Shown: positions 16,569 through 24,914 of the stretch, one piece after another | Layout: each line of letters begins with the position of its first letter | Position numbering within the stretch: the stretch's first letter is position 1 | Source: Sinanaerobacter chloroacetimidivorans | Lineage (GTDB): Bacteria; Bacillota; Clostridia; Peptostreptococcales; Anaerovoracaceae | Reading direction: 5' to 3' | NCBI RefSeq assembly: GCF_018128545.1 | Contig: NZ_JAGSND010000019.1 | Span: 1-64,000 of the forward strand | Length of the DNA: 64,000 nt | Program-made: the position numbers and the translations under genes | Notes under the pieces: generated by a model | The model's database searches: none | The model's input: the letters and a program-made list of their open reading frames with translations, nothing else | Told to the model about the DNA's origin: nothing

Positions 16569-16608
16569 AAAACCCCCGTCAAAGAAGGATTCTTGAAGGG
16601 GGTTTCTT
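16569..16608 (+). terminator. Bidirectional terminator
   Basis: AAACCCCC (16570-16577) pairs with GGGGGTTT (16598-16605), with further pairing inside (TCAAAGAA with TTCTTGAA). A-runs and T-runs flank it, so it can serve both the LURP-one gene and the minus-strand DUF2935 gene. Confidence 0.85.
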
Positions 16609-16632
16609 AATCAGACCTCTTAATGATCGTCA

Positions 16633-17436
16633 TTATATTCTTGGTCTGGCAGGGTCACAGTTCGGTCTGGCCACTTGAGATACTTTTGAAAGTTGAGTCA
16701 GATAATAGCACTCTTCTCTGAACATATGATCTGCTATCAAAGGCATCAGCGTACCTAGTGCTCTCTTGGAAATCTTTAACAAAGCAACTCTTTGTATAAA
16801 TTCCATGAAAGATAGCATGGTGGAATCTGCCTCTTCGTTCAAACGATTCAAGGCTGGGAATTCAAAAACCCCCGTTCTGGTATAGCCAATAAACTGGTCT
16901 GTTTTATAAGCTAAACCATTAAACTTCTCTTCGAAGTCGGCGCTTGTTTCTTTCAATGACCTTTCCACGCCATCCAATCCGCTTTCAATGATTTCTGCGT
17001 GACCGGAGGCGTCAGGCAGCCATAATTTGTGCAGATGAAGAGGGGTTGCTACCGGTATCTCATTATTCAATAAAGAATTCATGATCCGGATATATTCCTC
17101 TGATTCATTCAGCATGTGATTCATAAAAGTCGGAGAAATGCCGAGAACAATTTCTCCGACTAACTCATCCCGCAATAGTTCCAGCTGATATGCTCTGAAA
17201 TCCAAGGTATGCTTCAGTGCATCCCGTGTAAGATTCTGAGTTTCAATTTCGGATAAAGGCTTTCTTGCTTCTTCCAGCAGCGCTTGAAATCCTTCAAAAA
17301 AATAATTGGCTTTTTCTATTCTACTCAGCTCGCCCGGAGATAAGGCGTTATAAATAAAAAACGCATGATCACCCATGATTTGTAACCAAAAACGATGCTC
17401 AAACAAGGCTGTATCGTGAAGACTGGAACCGTCCAT
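16633..17436 (-). CDS. DUF2935 domain protein
   Basis: A 267-aa all-helical protein of two ferritin-like repeats: HDTALFEHRFWLQIMGDHAFFI near the start, and ALGTLMPLIADHMFREECYYL near the end. The His/Glu pairs suggest a di-metal or haemerythrin-like site, but the function is unknown. ATG follows TAGGAGGAGAAC-type ribosome site on the minus strand. Confidence 0.9.
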   Translation of the reverse strand: MDGSSLHDTALFEHRFWLQIMGDHAFFIYNALSPGELSRIEKANYFFEGFQALLEEARKPLSEIETQNLTRDALKHTLDFRAYQLELLRDELVGEIVLGISPTFMNHMLNESEEYIRIMNSLLNNEIPVATPLHLHKLWLPDASGHAEIIESGLDGVERSLKETSADFEEKFNGLAYKTDQFIGYTRTGVFEFPALNRLNEEADSTMLSFMEFIQRVALLKISKRALGTLMPLIADHMFREECYYLTQLSKVSQVARPNCDPARPRI

Positions 17437-17526
17437 AGTTCTCCTCCTATCAATATGATAATATTAAATAGTTCATATAATATTAATACATATGCCCTTG
17501 CTTTTGAATTATTCGTATCACCTGGA

Positions 17527-17808
17527 TTAAGAGTCAACTCCCTGTGCGATATCGATCATTTCAGAGGTAGACACCTCAAAGCCGTGATCCATTTGATCAA
17601 TCCCATCATCGTGAAAGCCTTCTGACTTCAGCTCTTCATATTCATAATATTCAGGATCCGGTTCCATAAAAAATTCTCCGTTTTTCCCTACGATACGATT
17701 GCTGGTAAAAGGGGATTTTGTTCCTTTTCTGAGGTGGTATTTTTCAATAATTTCTTCTTGTAAAGGAACGTTTCCATTTTCGGTTTCAAGATATAAGTTT
17801 TCCATCAT
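17527..17808 (-). CDS. Hypothetical acidic protein
   Basis: A 93-aa acidic protein (MENLYLETENGNVPLQEEIIEKY..., later FMEPDPEYYEYEEL). A TAAGGAGAAGGA site precedes two adjacent ATGs. A KGTKSPFTSNRIVG segment may be structured. No family recognised. It lies between the MATE and DUF2935 genes on the same strand. Confidence 0.6.
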   Translation of the reverse strand: MMENLYLETENGNVPLQEEIIEKYHLRKGTKSPFTSNRIVGKNGEFFMEPDPEYYEYEELKSEGFHDDGIDQMDHGFEVSTSEMIDIAQGVDS

Positions 17809-17913
17809 TCCTTCTCCTTAGGTAAGTTTTGATGTTCCTGAAAGTCAAGGATACATCGCATAAAGTTTCCTAATAGAAGTATGCCAATATTTGGATGGTT
17901 TCATGCATCAATC

Positions 17914-19287
17914 TTATTTTCTTTGCAATTCATTCCTTTCTTTCATCAGATAATAAACGGCGACGATACAGGACATGAAATCTGCTAAGGGCTGGCAAAT
18001 CCAAATGCCCGCCATTCCCAGCAGCCTTGGCAGGATAAATAAAAGCGGAAGAATGAATATGATATTTCTCGTAAGACTGTTGATGATGGCTTTTCCATTC
18101 TTCTCTACCGCTTGAAAATAATTTGAGGCAATTAAAGTCATAGCTCCCAGAGGGAATAAAGGAATGAACAGATACATGGCAGATTTTGTTGATTCAACCA
18201 ATTCAGGCACCGGCCCGATAAAGAATGTCAAAATCTGATCAGCAAAAATAAAAATTGCAGCAACACAGATGATGAGAAAGCAAATGGTATATTTTATCGA
18301 GATGACCAAAACTTCCTTAACTCTGGCAAACTGCTTCGCTCCGTAGTTGTAACTGGCTATAGGCAGCAAGCCAAATCCGAAGGAATTGGTGAAGGAAGTC
18401 AATATGTACAAAATGTACGCGTTCATGACGCCATACACCGCAAAATCGGATTCCTTGCCATAAATGCCAATGAGATTATTGATTACAATTGTAACAACGG
18501 TAGGTGATACCTGAATAATAAAGCCTGCAAATCCAATTTTATGCATTTCCTTTATGTTGGTTAAGTTTAATTTCATGTCCTTCATTTTTATCTTTAATAC
18601 TGTTTTCCCAAAAATAAAATGAAGCACTAATAAGTACCAGGAGCCTAAGGTGATGATCCAGGCGCCGATGGCAGATCCGGTGATTCCTGCATCCAACTCA
18701 AAAATCAGTAAATATTCTACAATAAGAGCAATGCCGGCAGGAACCGTCTGAATGAGTAAACCCAATCCTGGTTTTTCATCGATACGGATAAGATAGAACA
18801 GCTGCAGCCCAGTCACATAGAAAGGAAATCCGAGCATAAACACTTTTGTATATTGCATTGCAGTGTTCAGAATTTCGCCTTGAGCGCCGAATAGAATTAA
18901 AATTTTTTCCAGAAAAATCAATATAAGTACCGTGACGATAATAGAAAAGAAATTTGAATACCAGAAACATTGGCCTACTACTGCTCTTGCTTCTTCTCTC
19001 TTTCCCTGTCCCAATTTTATACCGGCCAGGGTGGATGATCCCACACCAATCATAGTACCTAAAGCAATTGCGATGATCCAGAATGGGTATACGATGCTTA
19101 TCGCGCCTAAGCCGACCGGGCCGATTCCGTTTCCGACAAAGAAACCATCTGCAATTCCCATAACCATCTGCATTCCCATGCCTAAAACAGCAGAGATCGT
19201 ATAGGCAAAGAATAAAGGCCTTATTTTCTTTGTCCCCAGTTTTCGCTCTTCTACACTCAGTAAATCATTTTCAAATTCGTTTTTCAT
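17914..19287 (-). CDS. MATE-family efflux transporter
   Basis: A 457-aa protein with twelve predicted membrane segments in two related halves. GMGMQMVMGIADGFFVGNGIGPVGLGAISI is the first-half signature, and GFGLLPIASYNYGAKQF the second-half one. MATE proteins export drugs or cationic metabolites using Na+ or H+. The ATG at 19287 follows GAGGAGG; an upstream in-frame GTG lies inside that site. It is divergent from the sigma-54 activator, sharing a 230-base gap. Confidence 0.92.
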   Translation of the reverse strand: MKNEFENDLLSVEERKLGTKKIRPLFFAYTISAVLGMGMQMVMGIADGFFVGNGIGPVGLGAISIVYPFWIIAIALGTMIGVGSSTLAGIKLGQGKREEARAVVGQCFWYSNFFSIIVTVLILIFLEKILILFGAQGEILNTAMQYTKVFMLGFPFYVTGLQLFYLIRIDEKPGLGLLIQTVPAGIALIVEYLLIFELDAGITGSAIGAWIITLGSWYLLVLHFIFGKTVLKIKMKDMKLNLTNIKEMHKIGFAGFIIQVSPTVVTIVINNLIGIYGKESDFAVYGVMNAYILYILTSFTNSFGFGLLPIASYNYGAKQFARVKEVLVISIKYTICFLIICVAAIFIFADQILTFFIGPVPELVESTKSAMYLFIPLFPLGAMTLIASNYFQAVEKNGKAIINSLTRNIIFILPLLFILPRLLGMAGIWICQPLADFMSCIVAVYYLMKERNELQRK

Positions 19288-19428
19288 GCATATGAACCTC
19301 CTCACAATAAAGTTTGGAATATGTTAAGAGCAATATATATGCCAATGCATTTTAACAAGGAAGAAACAAGATTAGGAACTAAAAGGGACAAGTTTGTGGG
19401 TTTTTGATATAAAATTTTTAAAATATAG

Positions 19429-19446
19429 TGTAAAATAAAATTTACA
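19429..19446. promoter_or_regulatory. TyrR-box-like palindrome (TGTAAA-N6-TTTACA)
   Basis: The 18 bases match the Escherichia coli TyrR box consensus TGTAAA-N6-TTTACA exactly. A TTTATTTTACAC arm at 19456-19467 can also pair with GTGTAAAATAAA at 19428-19439, and it overlaps the -35 of the next promoter. This suggests control of the downstream PAS-AAA+ gene, perhaps by its own product. Confidence 0.5.
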
Positions 19447-19459
19447 GAGTCAAATTTAT

Positions 19460-19488
19460 TTTACACACGCTGGATTGTCTGCTATAAT
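19460..19488 (+). promoter_or_regulatory. Sigma-A promoter of the sigma-54 activator
   Basis: TTTACA (19460-19465), 17 bases, TATAAT (19483-19488), 30 bases before the start codon. Confidence 0.8.
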
Positions 19489-19517
19489 ATCCGCATCAAG
19501 AAAGAGGAGTGTACGGA

Positions 19518-20897
19518 ATGATAGACATTAACGAAGACTTTAAATTGATTTTAGATAATATTGATGGTTTTTTAGTGATCGATGCGGAAGAGAAGATCGT
19601 TTTTATGGCGGACTCCCTTGTGAAGCAGATCGGGTATCGGGATTTATCGGAGGTGATTGGGAAATCAATTCGGAACGTCATTCCGACAAATAATACTTAT
19701 AAGATTCTGCAAAGCAAAAAGAAACAGATCGGTGAGGTTTATTTCGTAGAAGGATATACCATTGTAAGCAACGGCTTTCCGCTTTTTAAAAACGGAGAAT
19801 TCATTGGCGCTTTTGAATACGATGTATTTGAAAATGCTGGTTTTCTCCATGGTTTTCTGGATAAGGTACAGGAATTATCCAACGAGTTGAATTATTATAA
19901 AAAGGAACTTCGATCCATCCGCGGAGCGAAATATTCCATAGAAAATATTATAGGAAACAGCACCAGTACCAATAAGCTAAAATTTGAAATTTCTGAAGCT
20001 TCCAAAACAAATTCAACAGTGTTGATCCAGGGAGAAACCGGCTGCGGGAAGGAATTGGTCGCTCATTCTATTCATAAAGCCAGTACCAGAAGCCTTCGAA
20101 ATTTTGTAAAAATAAACTGTGCGGCAATTCCTTCAGAACTTTTTGAATCTGAGATATTTGGATACGAAGACGGAAGCTTTACCGGTGCTAAAAAGGGCGG
20201 GAAAAGGGGTAAGGCGGAGCTTGCTAATGGAGGAACTCTCTTCCTGGATGAAATCAACCAGCTTCCTTACCATTTACAAGCAAAATTATTGCGGCTAATT
20301 CAGGAAAAGGAAGTAACCAGAGTTGGCGGAGACTTTAGCACACCCATCGATTTACGTATCATAGCGGCTACAAATCAACCTCTAAAAAAATTGGTGGAGG
20401 AAAACAGATTCAGGGAGGATTTGTATTATCGTCTGAATGTATTTGAGATTATCCTTGACCCGCTGCGACAAAGGAAAGAAGATATTCCTCTTTTATCGTC
20501 ACATATTCTGGGTGAATTGAATCACACCCTTGGCAGGGCTTCTCATAAGGTAATGGGCATAGACAAAGAAGTAATCGATTATTTTTATTCCTATGATTGG
20601 CCGGGAAATGTCAGGGAACTTCATAATGTTTTGGAACGTGCCATGAATAAATGCTACGACGAGATCATTAAAATGGAACATATTCAAGATTTTATAGCGG
20701 CTCACGCTGAGGCGCCTGTGTTAGAAACAAAGCCATTTTATCGGAAAACACTGGATCAGATAAAATCAGAAGCCGAACGAGAAGCCATTATAAATACGCT
20801 TAAATACTGCAGCGGCAACAGAACAGAAGCTGCGCGGGTGCTGGGTATTTCGAGGCAGATGCTTCATCAGAAGCTTAATACGCTGGAAATTACTTAA
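19518..20897 (+). CDS. PAS-AAA+ sigma-54-dependent transcription activator
   Basis: A 459-aa enhancer-binding protein. An N-terminal PAS domain (about residues 5-110, IDGFLVIDAEEKIVFM...) is the sensor. A linker helix leads to the AAA+ domain: Walker A GETGCGKE at 172-179, the sigma-54 contact loop GSFTGA at 219-224 (the usual form is GAFTGA), GGTLFLDEI Walker B, and an RxDLYYRLNVF arginine-finger region. The C-terminal helix-turn-helix is NRTEAARVLGISRQMLHQKL. The ATG at 19518 follows GAGGAG. The adjacent amidase has a -24/-12 promoter and is the likely target. TyrR-type organisation and the upstream box suggest an amino-acid or aromatic ligand (inference). Confidence 0.93.
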   Translation: MIDINEDFKLILDNIDGFLVIDAEEKIVFMADSLVKQIGYRDLSEVIGKSIRNVIPTNNTYKILQSKKKQIGEVYFVEGYTIVSNGFPLFKNGEFIGAFEYDVFENAGFLHGFLDKVQELSNELNYYKKELRSIRGAKYSIENIIGNSTSTNKLKFEISEASKTNSTVLIQGETGCGKELVAHSIHKASTRSLRNFVKINCAAIPSELFESEIFGYEDGSFTGAKKGGKRGKAELANGGTLFLDEINQLPYHLQAKLLRLIQEKEVTRVGGDFSTPIDLRIIAATNQPLKKLVEENRFREDLYYRLNVFEIILDPLRQRKEDIPLLSSHILGELNHTLGRASHKVMGIDKEVIDYFYSYDWPGNVRELHNVLERAMNKCYDEIIKMEHIQDFIAAHAEAPVLETKPFYRKTLDQIKSEAEREAIINTLKYCSGNRTEAARVLGISRQMLHQKLNTLEIT

Positions 20898-20947
20898 GTA
20901 CTTCAGATAAGATCTGCGCTCTTTTCCATTTCCATCGGTATAGTGAT

Positions 20948-20962
20948 TGGCATAGATATTGC
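20948..20962 (+). promoter_or_regulatory. Sigma-54 (-24/-12) promoter of the amidase
   Basis: TGGCATAGATATTGC has the invariant GG (20949-20950) and GC (20961-20962) at the correct 12-base offset, and matches the TGGCAY-N5-TTGC core. It lies 54 bases before the amidase start. Upstream palindromes TACTTAAGTA (20891-20900) and CAGAT-AAG-ATCTG (20904-20916) are candidate activator sites, although closer than usual. Confidence 0.8.
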
Positions 20963-21016
20963 GTAAAGAAATATCTGTTAAACAATATACGTTAAAATGG
21001 AAGGAGAAAAGAAAAC

Positions 21017-21997
21017 ATGGGAAGACTTTTAAATGTGGGTATTATTCAGATGCCGGTCAGTAAAGATACTGCAGTGAACTTGAATTACATTGAGAAGAAA
21101 GTGAATGATCTGATGGGTTCGTATCACAGACCTGAATTGATTGTCGGTGTGGAGGGAGGGATAGGATATTTCACCCCTCAGGAGATCCCTGGCCCCATTA
21201 CCAAATATCTTGCGGCAATCGCGAAAAAACATCAGATTTATTTTATTCCTGGAACCATGTATGAAAAGAAAGAGGAAGGGTTTTATAATTCTGCTCCGAT
21301 ATTTAATCCCAAGGGAGAACTTCTGGCAGTATACAGAAAGATGGCTCCCTGGAGACCTGCAGAAGACGGAGCATTACCGGGCAGAGAGTATGTTGTATTC
21401 GATATCCCTGAAAAGCAGACAAAGGTTGGGGTTCAAATATGCTATGACCTGAATTTCCCCGAAATTTCCAGAAATGAGACGCTGATGGGTGCTGAGGTGC
21501 TAGTGAAATTGACAATGGATCCGGAGGAGCTGTATCACCTTAATAAGCCTGTTCATTATACAAGGGCTCTTGAAAATCAAGCATTTCTTGTGTCAACCAA
21601 CGGTGTGGGTTTCTTTGGAGGTACCAGTTTATACGGGAACTCCCTGGTCATGAACCCTGAAGGTCATTTACTCTGGGAAGCAGGAACTCAGGAGACGGTT
21701 GCAACCATTACGCTGGATCTTGACTTGGTTGCACGCAGCAGGATTTATGGAACTATCTTTATGGATCACTACTTGCAGCATCTCTATGAATATGCCTTTC
21801 CAATGCCTTACAGCAACAATATATTGGATGCACCTTTATATACAGCCCTCACAAAAGCACCGGGAAATATACAGGAATATGAAAATCAGGTAAAAGAAAT
21901 AGGCCTTCTGGAAATCGGCAAAAGTACAGGTGATATGCTTGATACTGTAAGACTGGAAGAAAATCTGATCGAATTTTTGAATGCCAATACAAAATAG
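21017..21997 (+). CDS. Carbon-nitrogen hydrolase (aliphatic amidase/formamidase-like)
   Basis: A 326-aa nitrilase-superfamily enzyme that hydrolyses amide C-N bonds. The catalytic triad is visible as Glu46 (GVEGGIGYF), Lys108 (YRKMAPW) and Cys142 (QICYDLNFPE). Length and the GREYVVFDIPEKQTKVGVQICYDL and FGGTSLYGNSLVMNPEG motifs are those of AmiE/AmiF-type amidases. An unusual C-terminal tail of about 50 residues (NILDAPLYTALTKAPGNIQEY...) follows. The sigma-54 promoter fits induction by an amide or nitrogen signal. Confidence 0.88.
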   Translation: MGRLLNVGIIQMPVSKDTAVNLNYIEKKVNDLMGSYHRPELIVGVEGGIGYFTPQEIPGPITKYLAAIAKKHQIYFIPGTMYEKKEEGFYNSAPIFNPKGELLAVYRKMAPWRPAEDGALPGREYVVFDIPEKQTKVGVQICYDLNFPEISRNETLMGAEVLVKLTMDPEELYHLNKPVHYTRALENQAFLVSTNGVGFFGGTSLYGNSLVMNPEGHLLWEAGTQETVATITLDLDLVARSRIYGTIFMDHYLQHLYEYAFPMPYSNNILDAPLYTALTKAPGNIQEYENQVKEIGLLEIGKSTGDMLDTVRLEENLIEFLNANTK

Positions 21998-22003
21998 CAA
22001 AAA

Positions 22004-22014
22004 TATGCTATAAT
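22004..22014 (+). promoter_or_regulatory. Extended -10 promoter of uppP
   Basis: TATGCTATAAT is a classic extended -10 (TG-N-TATAAT). No good -35 is present, which is usual for such promoters. Confidence 0.6.
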
Positions 22015-22064
22015 AACACTTGTGTTTAAAAGCATAATGACAAAAAGGGTAGGAGATTAAGATA

Positions 22065-22889
22065 ATGGACTGGATCGAAATTTTAAAAGCAATTATATTG
22101 GGAACTGTCGAAGGAATCACGGAATGGCTGCCGATCAGCAGCACCGGCCATATGATTTTGGTTGATGAGTTTTTGAAGTTGAATATGTCGGAAGCGTTTA
22201 TGGAAATGTTCTTTGTGGTCATCCAGCTAGGTGCCATTATGGCCGTAGTGGTACTTTACTGGCGAAAACTCATTCCTTTTTCAACGGAACCCCGGTTAAA
22301 GCTCGACAAAGATATCCTGATTTTATGGACAAAAATTCTGGCAGCATGTATCCCTGCAGCAATTATCGGGCTGCTGTATGATGATATCATCGATGAGATG
22401 TTTTACAATTATCAAACCGTATCCGTGACATTGATTTTGTATGGGATCCTCTTTATCGTTATAGAGTCCAGAAACAGACACAGGCGACCTAGAATCAAAG
22501 ATTTATCTCAGCTTACCTATGGAACTGCCTTGCTCGTCGGCGTGTTTCAGATTTTATCCCTGATTCCCGGGACGTCAAGGTCAGGAGCCACCATTATCGG
22601 TGCAATCCTGTTGGGGACCTCCCGAACCGTTGCCGCTGAGTTTACTTTTTTTCTGGCAATTCCCATAATGTTTGGCGCCAGCTTGCTTAAAATAGTAAAA
22701 TTCGGTCTGACTTTTACCAGTGAAGAATTGATTATATTGATAGTGGGGATGGTAGTGGCATTCATCATTTCTATCCTTTCCATCAAGTTCCTGGTTGGAT
22801 ATATCAAGAAACATGATTTCAAGGTTTTCGGCTGGTACCGAATTGTACTGGGGATCATCGTTATTCTGTATTTTTATCTGCAGGGTTAA
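22065..22889 (+). CDS. uppP: Undecaprenyl-diphosphatase UppP (BacA)
   Basis: A 274-aa integral membrane phosphatase that recycles undecaprenyl pyrophosphate to the monophosphate carrier for wall synthesis. The active-site motifs [15 protein letters not shown] (residues about 17-31) and PGTSRSGAT (about 170) are both intact, with 7-8 membrane segments. BacA activity also gives some bacitracin tolerance. It is a single-gene transcript ended by the following terminator. Confidence 0.97.
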   Translation: MDWIEILKAIILGTVEGITEWLPISSTGHMILVDEFLKLNMSEAFMEMFFVVIQLGAIMAVVVLYWRKLIPFSTEPRLKLDKDILILWTKILAACIPAAIIGLLYDDIIDEMFYNYQTVSVTLILYGILFIVIESRNRHRRPRIKDLSQLTYGTALLVGVFQILSLIPGTSRSGATIIGAILLGTSRTVAAEFTFFLAIPIMFGASLLKIVKFGLTFTSEELIILIVGMVVAFIISILSIKFLVGYIKKHDFKVFGWYRIVLGIIVILYFYLQG

Positions 22890-22915
22890 AAAAGTAAAAA
22901 ATGATAGTGATAAGG

Positions 22916-22944
22916 TCACCTCGGAGAAATCGGGGTGATTTTTT
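22916..22944 (+). terminator. Intrinsic terminator after uppP
   Basis: TCACCTCG (22916-22923) pairs with CGGGGTGA (22931-22938), one G-T pair, followed by six T residues. Confidence 0.9.
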
Positions 22945-22952
22945 CTTTTCTC

Positions 22953-22981
22953 TTGACAAAATGATTTATGGCACCTAATAT
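22953..22981 (+). promoter_or_regulatory. Promoter of the PadR operon
   Basis: TTGACA (22953-22958), 17 bases, TAATAT (22976-22981). Confidence 0.75.
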
Positions 22982-22990
22982 TATGTTATA

Positions 22991-23000
22991 CGATATATCG
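22991..23000. promoter_or_regulatory. Candidate PadR operator
   Basis: CGATATATCG is a perfect 10-bp palindrome 10 bases after the -10, where repression by the encoded PadR regulator would be effective. The assignment is inference. Confidence 0.5.
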
Positions 23001-23024
23001 CATTGCATAATATGGAGGGAATGT

Positions 23025-23342
23025 ATGCCTTATTCAGGAGGACCCATGACGGAAGCAATGTATTACGTATTGCTTGCGTTAATTCACCCTAATCACGGAT
23101 ATCAGCTGATGAATACCATTGAACAGGTTTCCCGCAGTCGTATTCGCATGGGACCGGGAACACTATACGGAGTCCTGACCAGAATGCAAAAGGACGGCTT
23201 GGTAGAGATCATTCATGATGACGGAAGAAGAAAAACCTATGTCATCACAGAATTGGGAAAATCTGCATTGCAGGAGGAATATAAACGCTTAGTCTCTATG
23301 GTACAGGATGGAAGCTTTATGAAAGGGGACTTAGATCAATGA
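23025..23342 (+). CDS. PadR-family transcriptional regulator
   Basis: A 105-aa winged-helix protein: TEAMYYVLLALIHPNHGYQLM, then GPGTLYGVLTRMQKDGLVE and DDGRRKTYVITELGK are family signatures. Short PadR proteins usually repress a linked membrane-protein gene. The ATG at 23025 follows GGAGGG; codons further upstream have no ribosome site. Its stop overlaps the DUF2812 gene by four bases. Confidence 0.93.
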   Translation: MPYSGGPMTEAMYYVLLALIHPNHGYQLMNTIEQVSRSRIRMGPGTLYGVLTRMQKDGLVEIIHDDGRRKTYVITELGKSALQEEYKRLVSMVQDGSFMKGDLDQ

Positions 23343-24517
23343 GTAAGACTGTAAAAAGGGTCATTCTGGATGATATCTGGGCTATAGGACGTAACGAAAG
23401 CTGGTTTTCCGACATGGCAAAGCTGGGGCTGCATTTGCAGAAAATTAGAGGTGGTTTTGCCCATTTTGAAAAAGGGGAACCAAAGGATATAAAATACCGT
23501 ATTGATGTGCTGAAACATGCTCCTACTATAGATCAACTGGATTTTTATCAGGACTGTGGCTGGGCTCTGGCAGCCGTTTACAAAAACTTTTATATATTTT
23601 CTTCTCCTGAGGATTCCGGAAGCCCTGAACTTCATACAGATCCTGCCGAGCAGAGCTATACTCTAGGAGATTTGGACCGTCTGCTGAAGCGGAATGTGGT
23701 CATCGTCATTTTCGCTGTGCTCTTAATGGCAGCCATGATACTGGGAATGTACCTGATCAGCGAGTGGCCTGTACTTCTTATGGTGGAAGGGGATATTCTG
23801 CAGCAGACCCTGCTTTTAACGGTGGAATTGTACGTTTGCTTTACGGTGATCCGTAATTATTTTGCCGTTCGGACATTAAAGCAAGCCTTGTCGGAAGGGA
23901 GGTCCATCAACCATAAGGAGGATTGGAAAAAAGCCCGTTTGATGAATGGCGGAATCTCGGCACTCTTTCTTTTAACAGCCGTTTTGTGTATCATACTGCC
24001 TATTTATGATATGGTTGCATGGAAAGAGGTTGCTCTTCCCGAGGAAGCGGTGAACCTGCAGGTGGTCAGATTGGCGGAAATAGAAGATGACCCCCGTCTT
24101 ACCCGTGACGAATACATTACGGAGGACGGACTCGACTTCAACAATCAGGTAGTTTATGATTGGAGTCCATTAGCTCCGGTTCAGTATGAAGTCCGGGAAC
24201 ACGGCTTAATGAAAGGCGAAATGTGGGAAGATCTGAGCGGGGAATATTCTCCCAGCATCACTTCAAAATACTATCGGCTGCTCATCCCAAAGATGGCAGA
24301 ATCGCTGCTGCAGGATTTGACCCAAAGATATGTGTATGATCCCGATGATGTTGTGAGAGAAGCAGTATTCAAAGGATTCGACAAAGTCTATATCTCCGAA
24401 AAAAACCAGATGACACAGGTCTTTGCAATTAGAGGGAGAGAAGTATTTTATTTCAGATATATTGGGTGGAAAACGGCGGAGGATATCCTGCCACTGCTTG
24501 AAAATAAAAAAAATTGA
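23339..24517 (+). CDS. DUF2812 domain membrane protein
   Basis: A 392-aa protein. The N-terminal DUF2812 domain (about residues 10-90: ESWFSDMAKLGLHLQKI, YRIDVLK, YQDCGWALAAVYKNFYIFSS) precedes three to four membrane segments (about 120-225) and an extracellular C-terminal domain. DUF2812 genes commonly sit directly behind a padR gene, as here. The function is unknown but membrane stress or peptide response is often suspected. Confidence 0.9.
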   Translation: MSKTVKRVILDDIWAIGRNESWFSDMAKLGLHLQKIRGGFAHFEKGEPKDIKYRIDVLKHAPTIDQLDFYQDCGWALAAVYKNFYIFSSPEDSGSPELHTDPAEQSYTLGDLDRLLKRNVVIVIFAVLLMAAMILGMYLISEWPVLLMVEGDILQQTLLLTVELYVCFTVIRNYFAVRTLKQALSEGRSINHKEDWKKARLMNGGISALFLLTAVLCIILPIYDMVAWKEVALPEEAVNLQVVRLAEIEDDPRLTRDEYITEDGLDFNNQVVYDWSPLAPVQYEVREHGLMKGEMWEDLSGEYSPSITSKYYRLLIPKMAESLLQDLTQRYVYDPDDVVREAVFKGFDKVYISEKNQMTQVFAIRGREVFYFRYIGWKTAEDILPLLENKKN

Positions 24518-24525
24518 AAATTATA

Positions 24526-24555
24526 TTGACAAAAAACGTAGATGAAGATTATAAT
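24526..24555 (+). promoter_or_regulatory. Promoter of the trp operon
   Basis: TTGACA (24526-24531), 18 bases, TATAAT (24550-24555), directly ahead of the T-box leader. Confidence 0.82.
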
Positions 24556-24602
24556 AAACAAAATTAAATAACACCAAACAAACCGATGATGTGGAGATAA
24601 AA

Positions 24603-24857
24603 ACAAATCGTGCACTCACAGAGAGCCGGGGATGATGAGAGCCTGGCAGAACGCAGCTTGTTAAATGGACCACGGAGGGCGCAGTCAAAGAAGCGATTCG
24701 CTTTGAGTATTCTGTGACGTGAGGGCATACGTCAGTTGCCGGGGATATGATGGTATCCTGTAAAGCGTGTGGACGATCCACAAAGCAAGGTGGCACCGCG
24801 GGTTTTTGATTATGAACTCGTCCTTGACAGTGAATTCTGTTGGGGACGGGTTTTTTG
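24603..24857 (+). ncRNA. Tryptophan T-box riboswitch with terminator
   Basis: The leader has the T-box elements in order. The stem I motifs are AGAGAGCCGGGG and GATGAGAGCCTGGCAGAAC. The specifier is TGG at 24666-24668, followed by ACC as usual. The conserved AAGGTGGCACCGCGGG lies at 24787-24802. The terminator is a 14-bp wobble-rich stem (24817-24830 with 24837-24850) and six T residues. Uncharged tRNA-Trp would pair with TGG and with the UGGN bulge to favour antitermination, so the operon is switched on when tryptophan is scarce. The leader covers most of the 397-base gap before trpE. Confidence 0.95.
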
Positions 24858-24914
24858 CATTTAAAAATAAATTGCCGGCCGACAGAACCATCATAAAAAC
24901 AGGAGGAAAAGAAG

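Noticed and set aside
20904-20916. CAGAT-AAG-ATCTG palindrome as proven activator site
   Set aside because: It lies only 32 bases before the -24 element, closer than usual enhancer sites, so it is mentioned only as a candidate.
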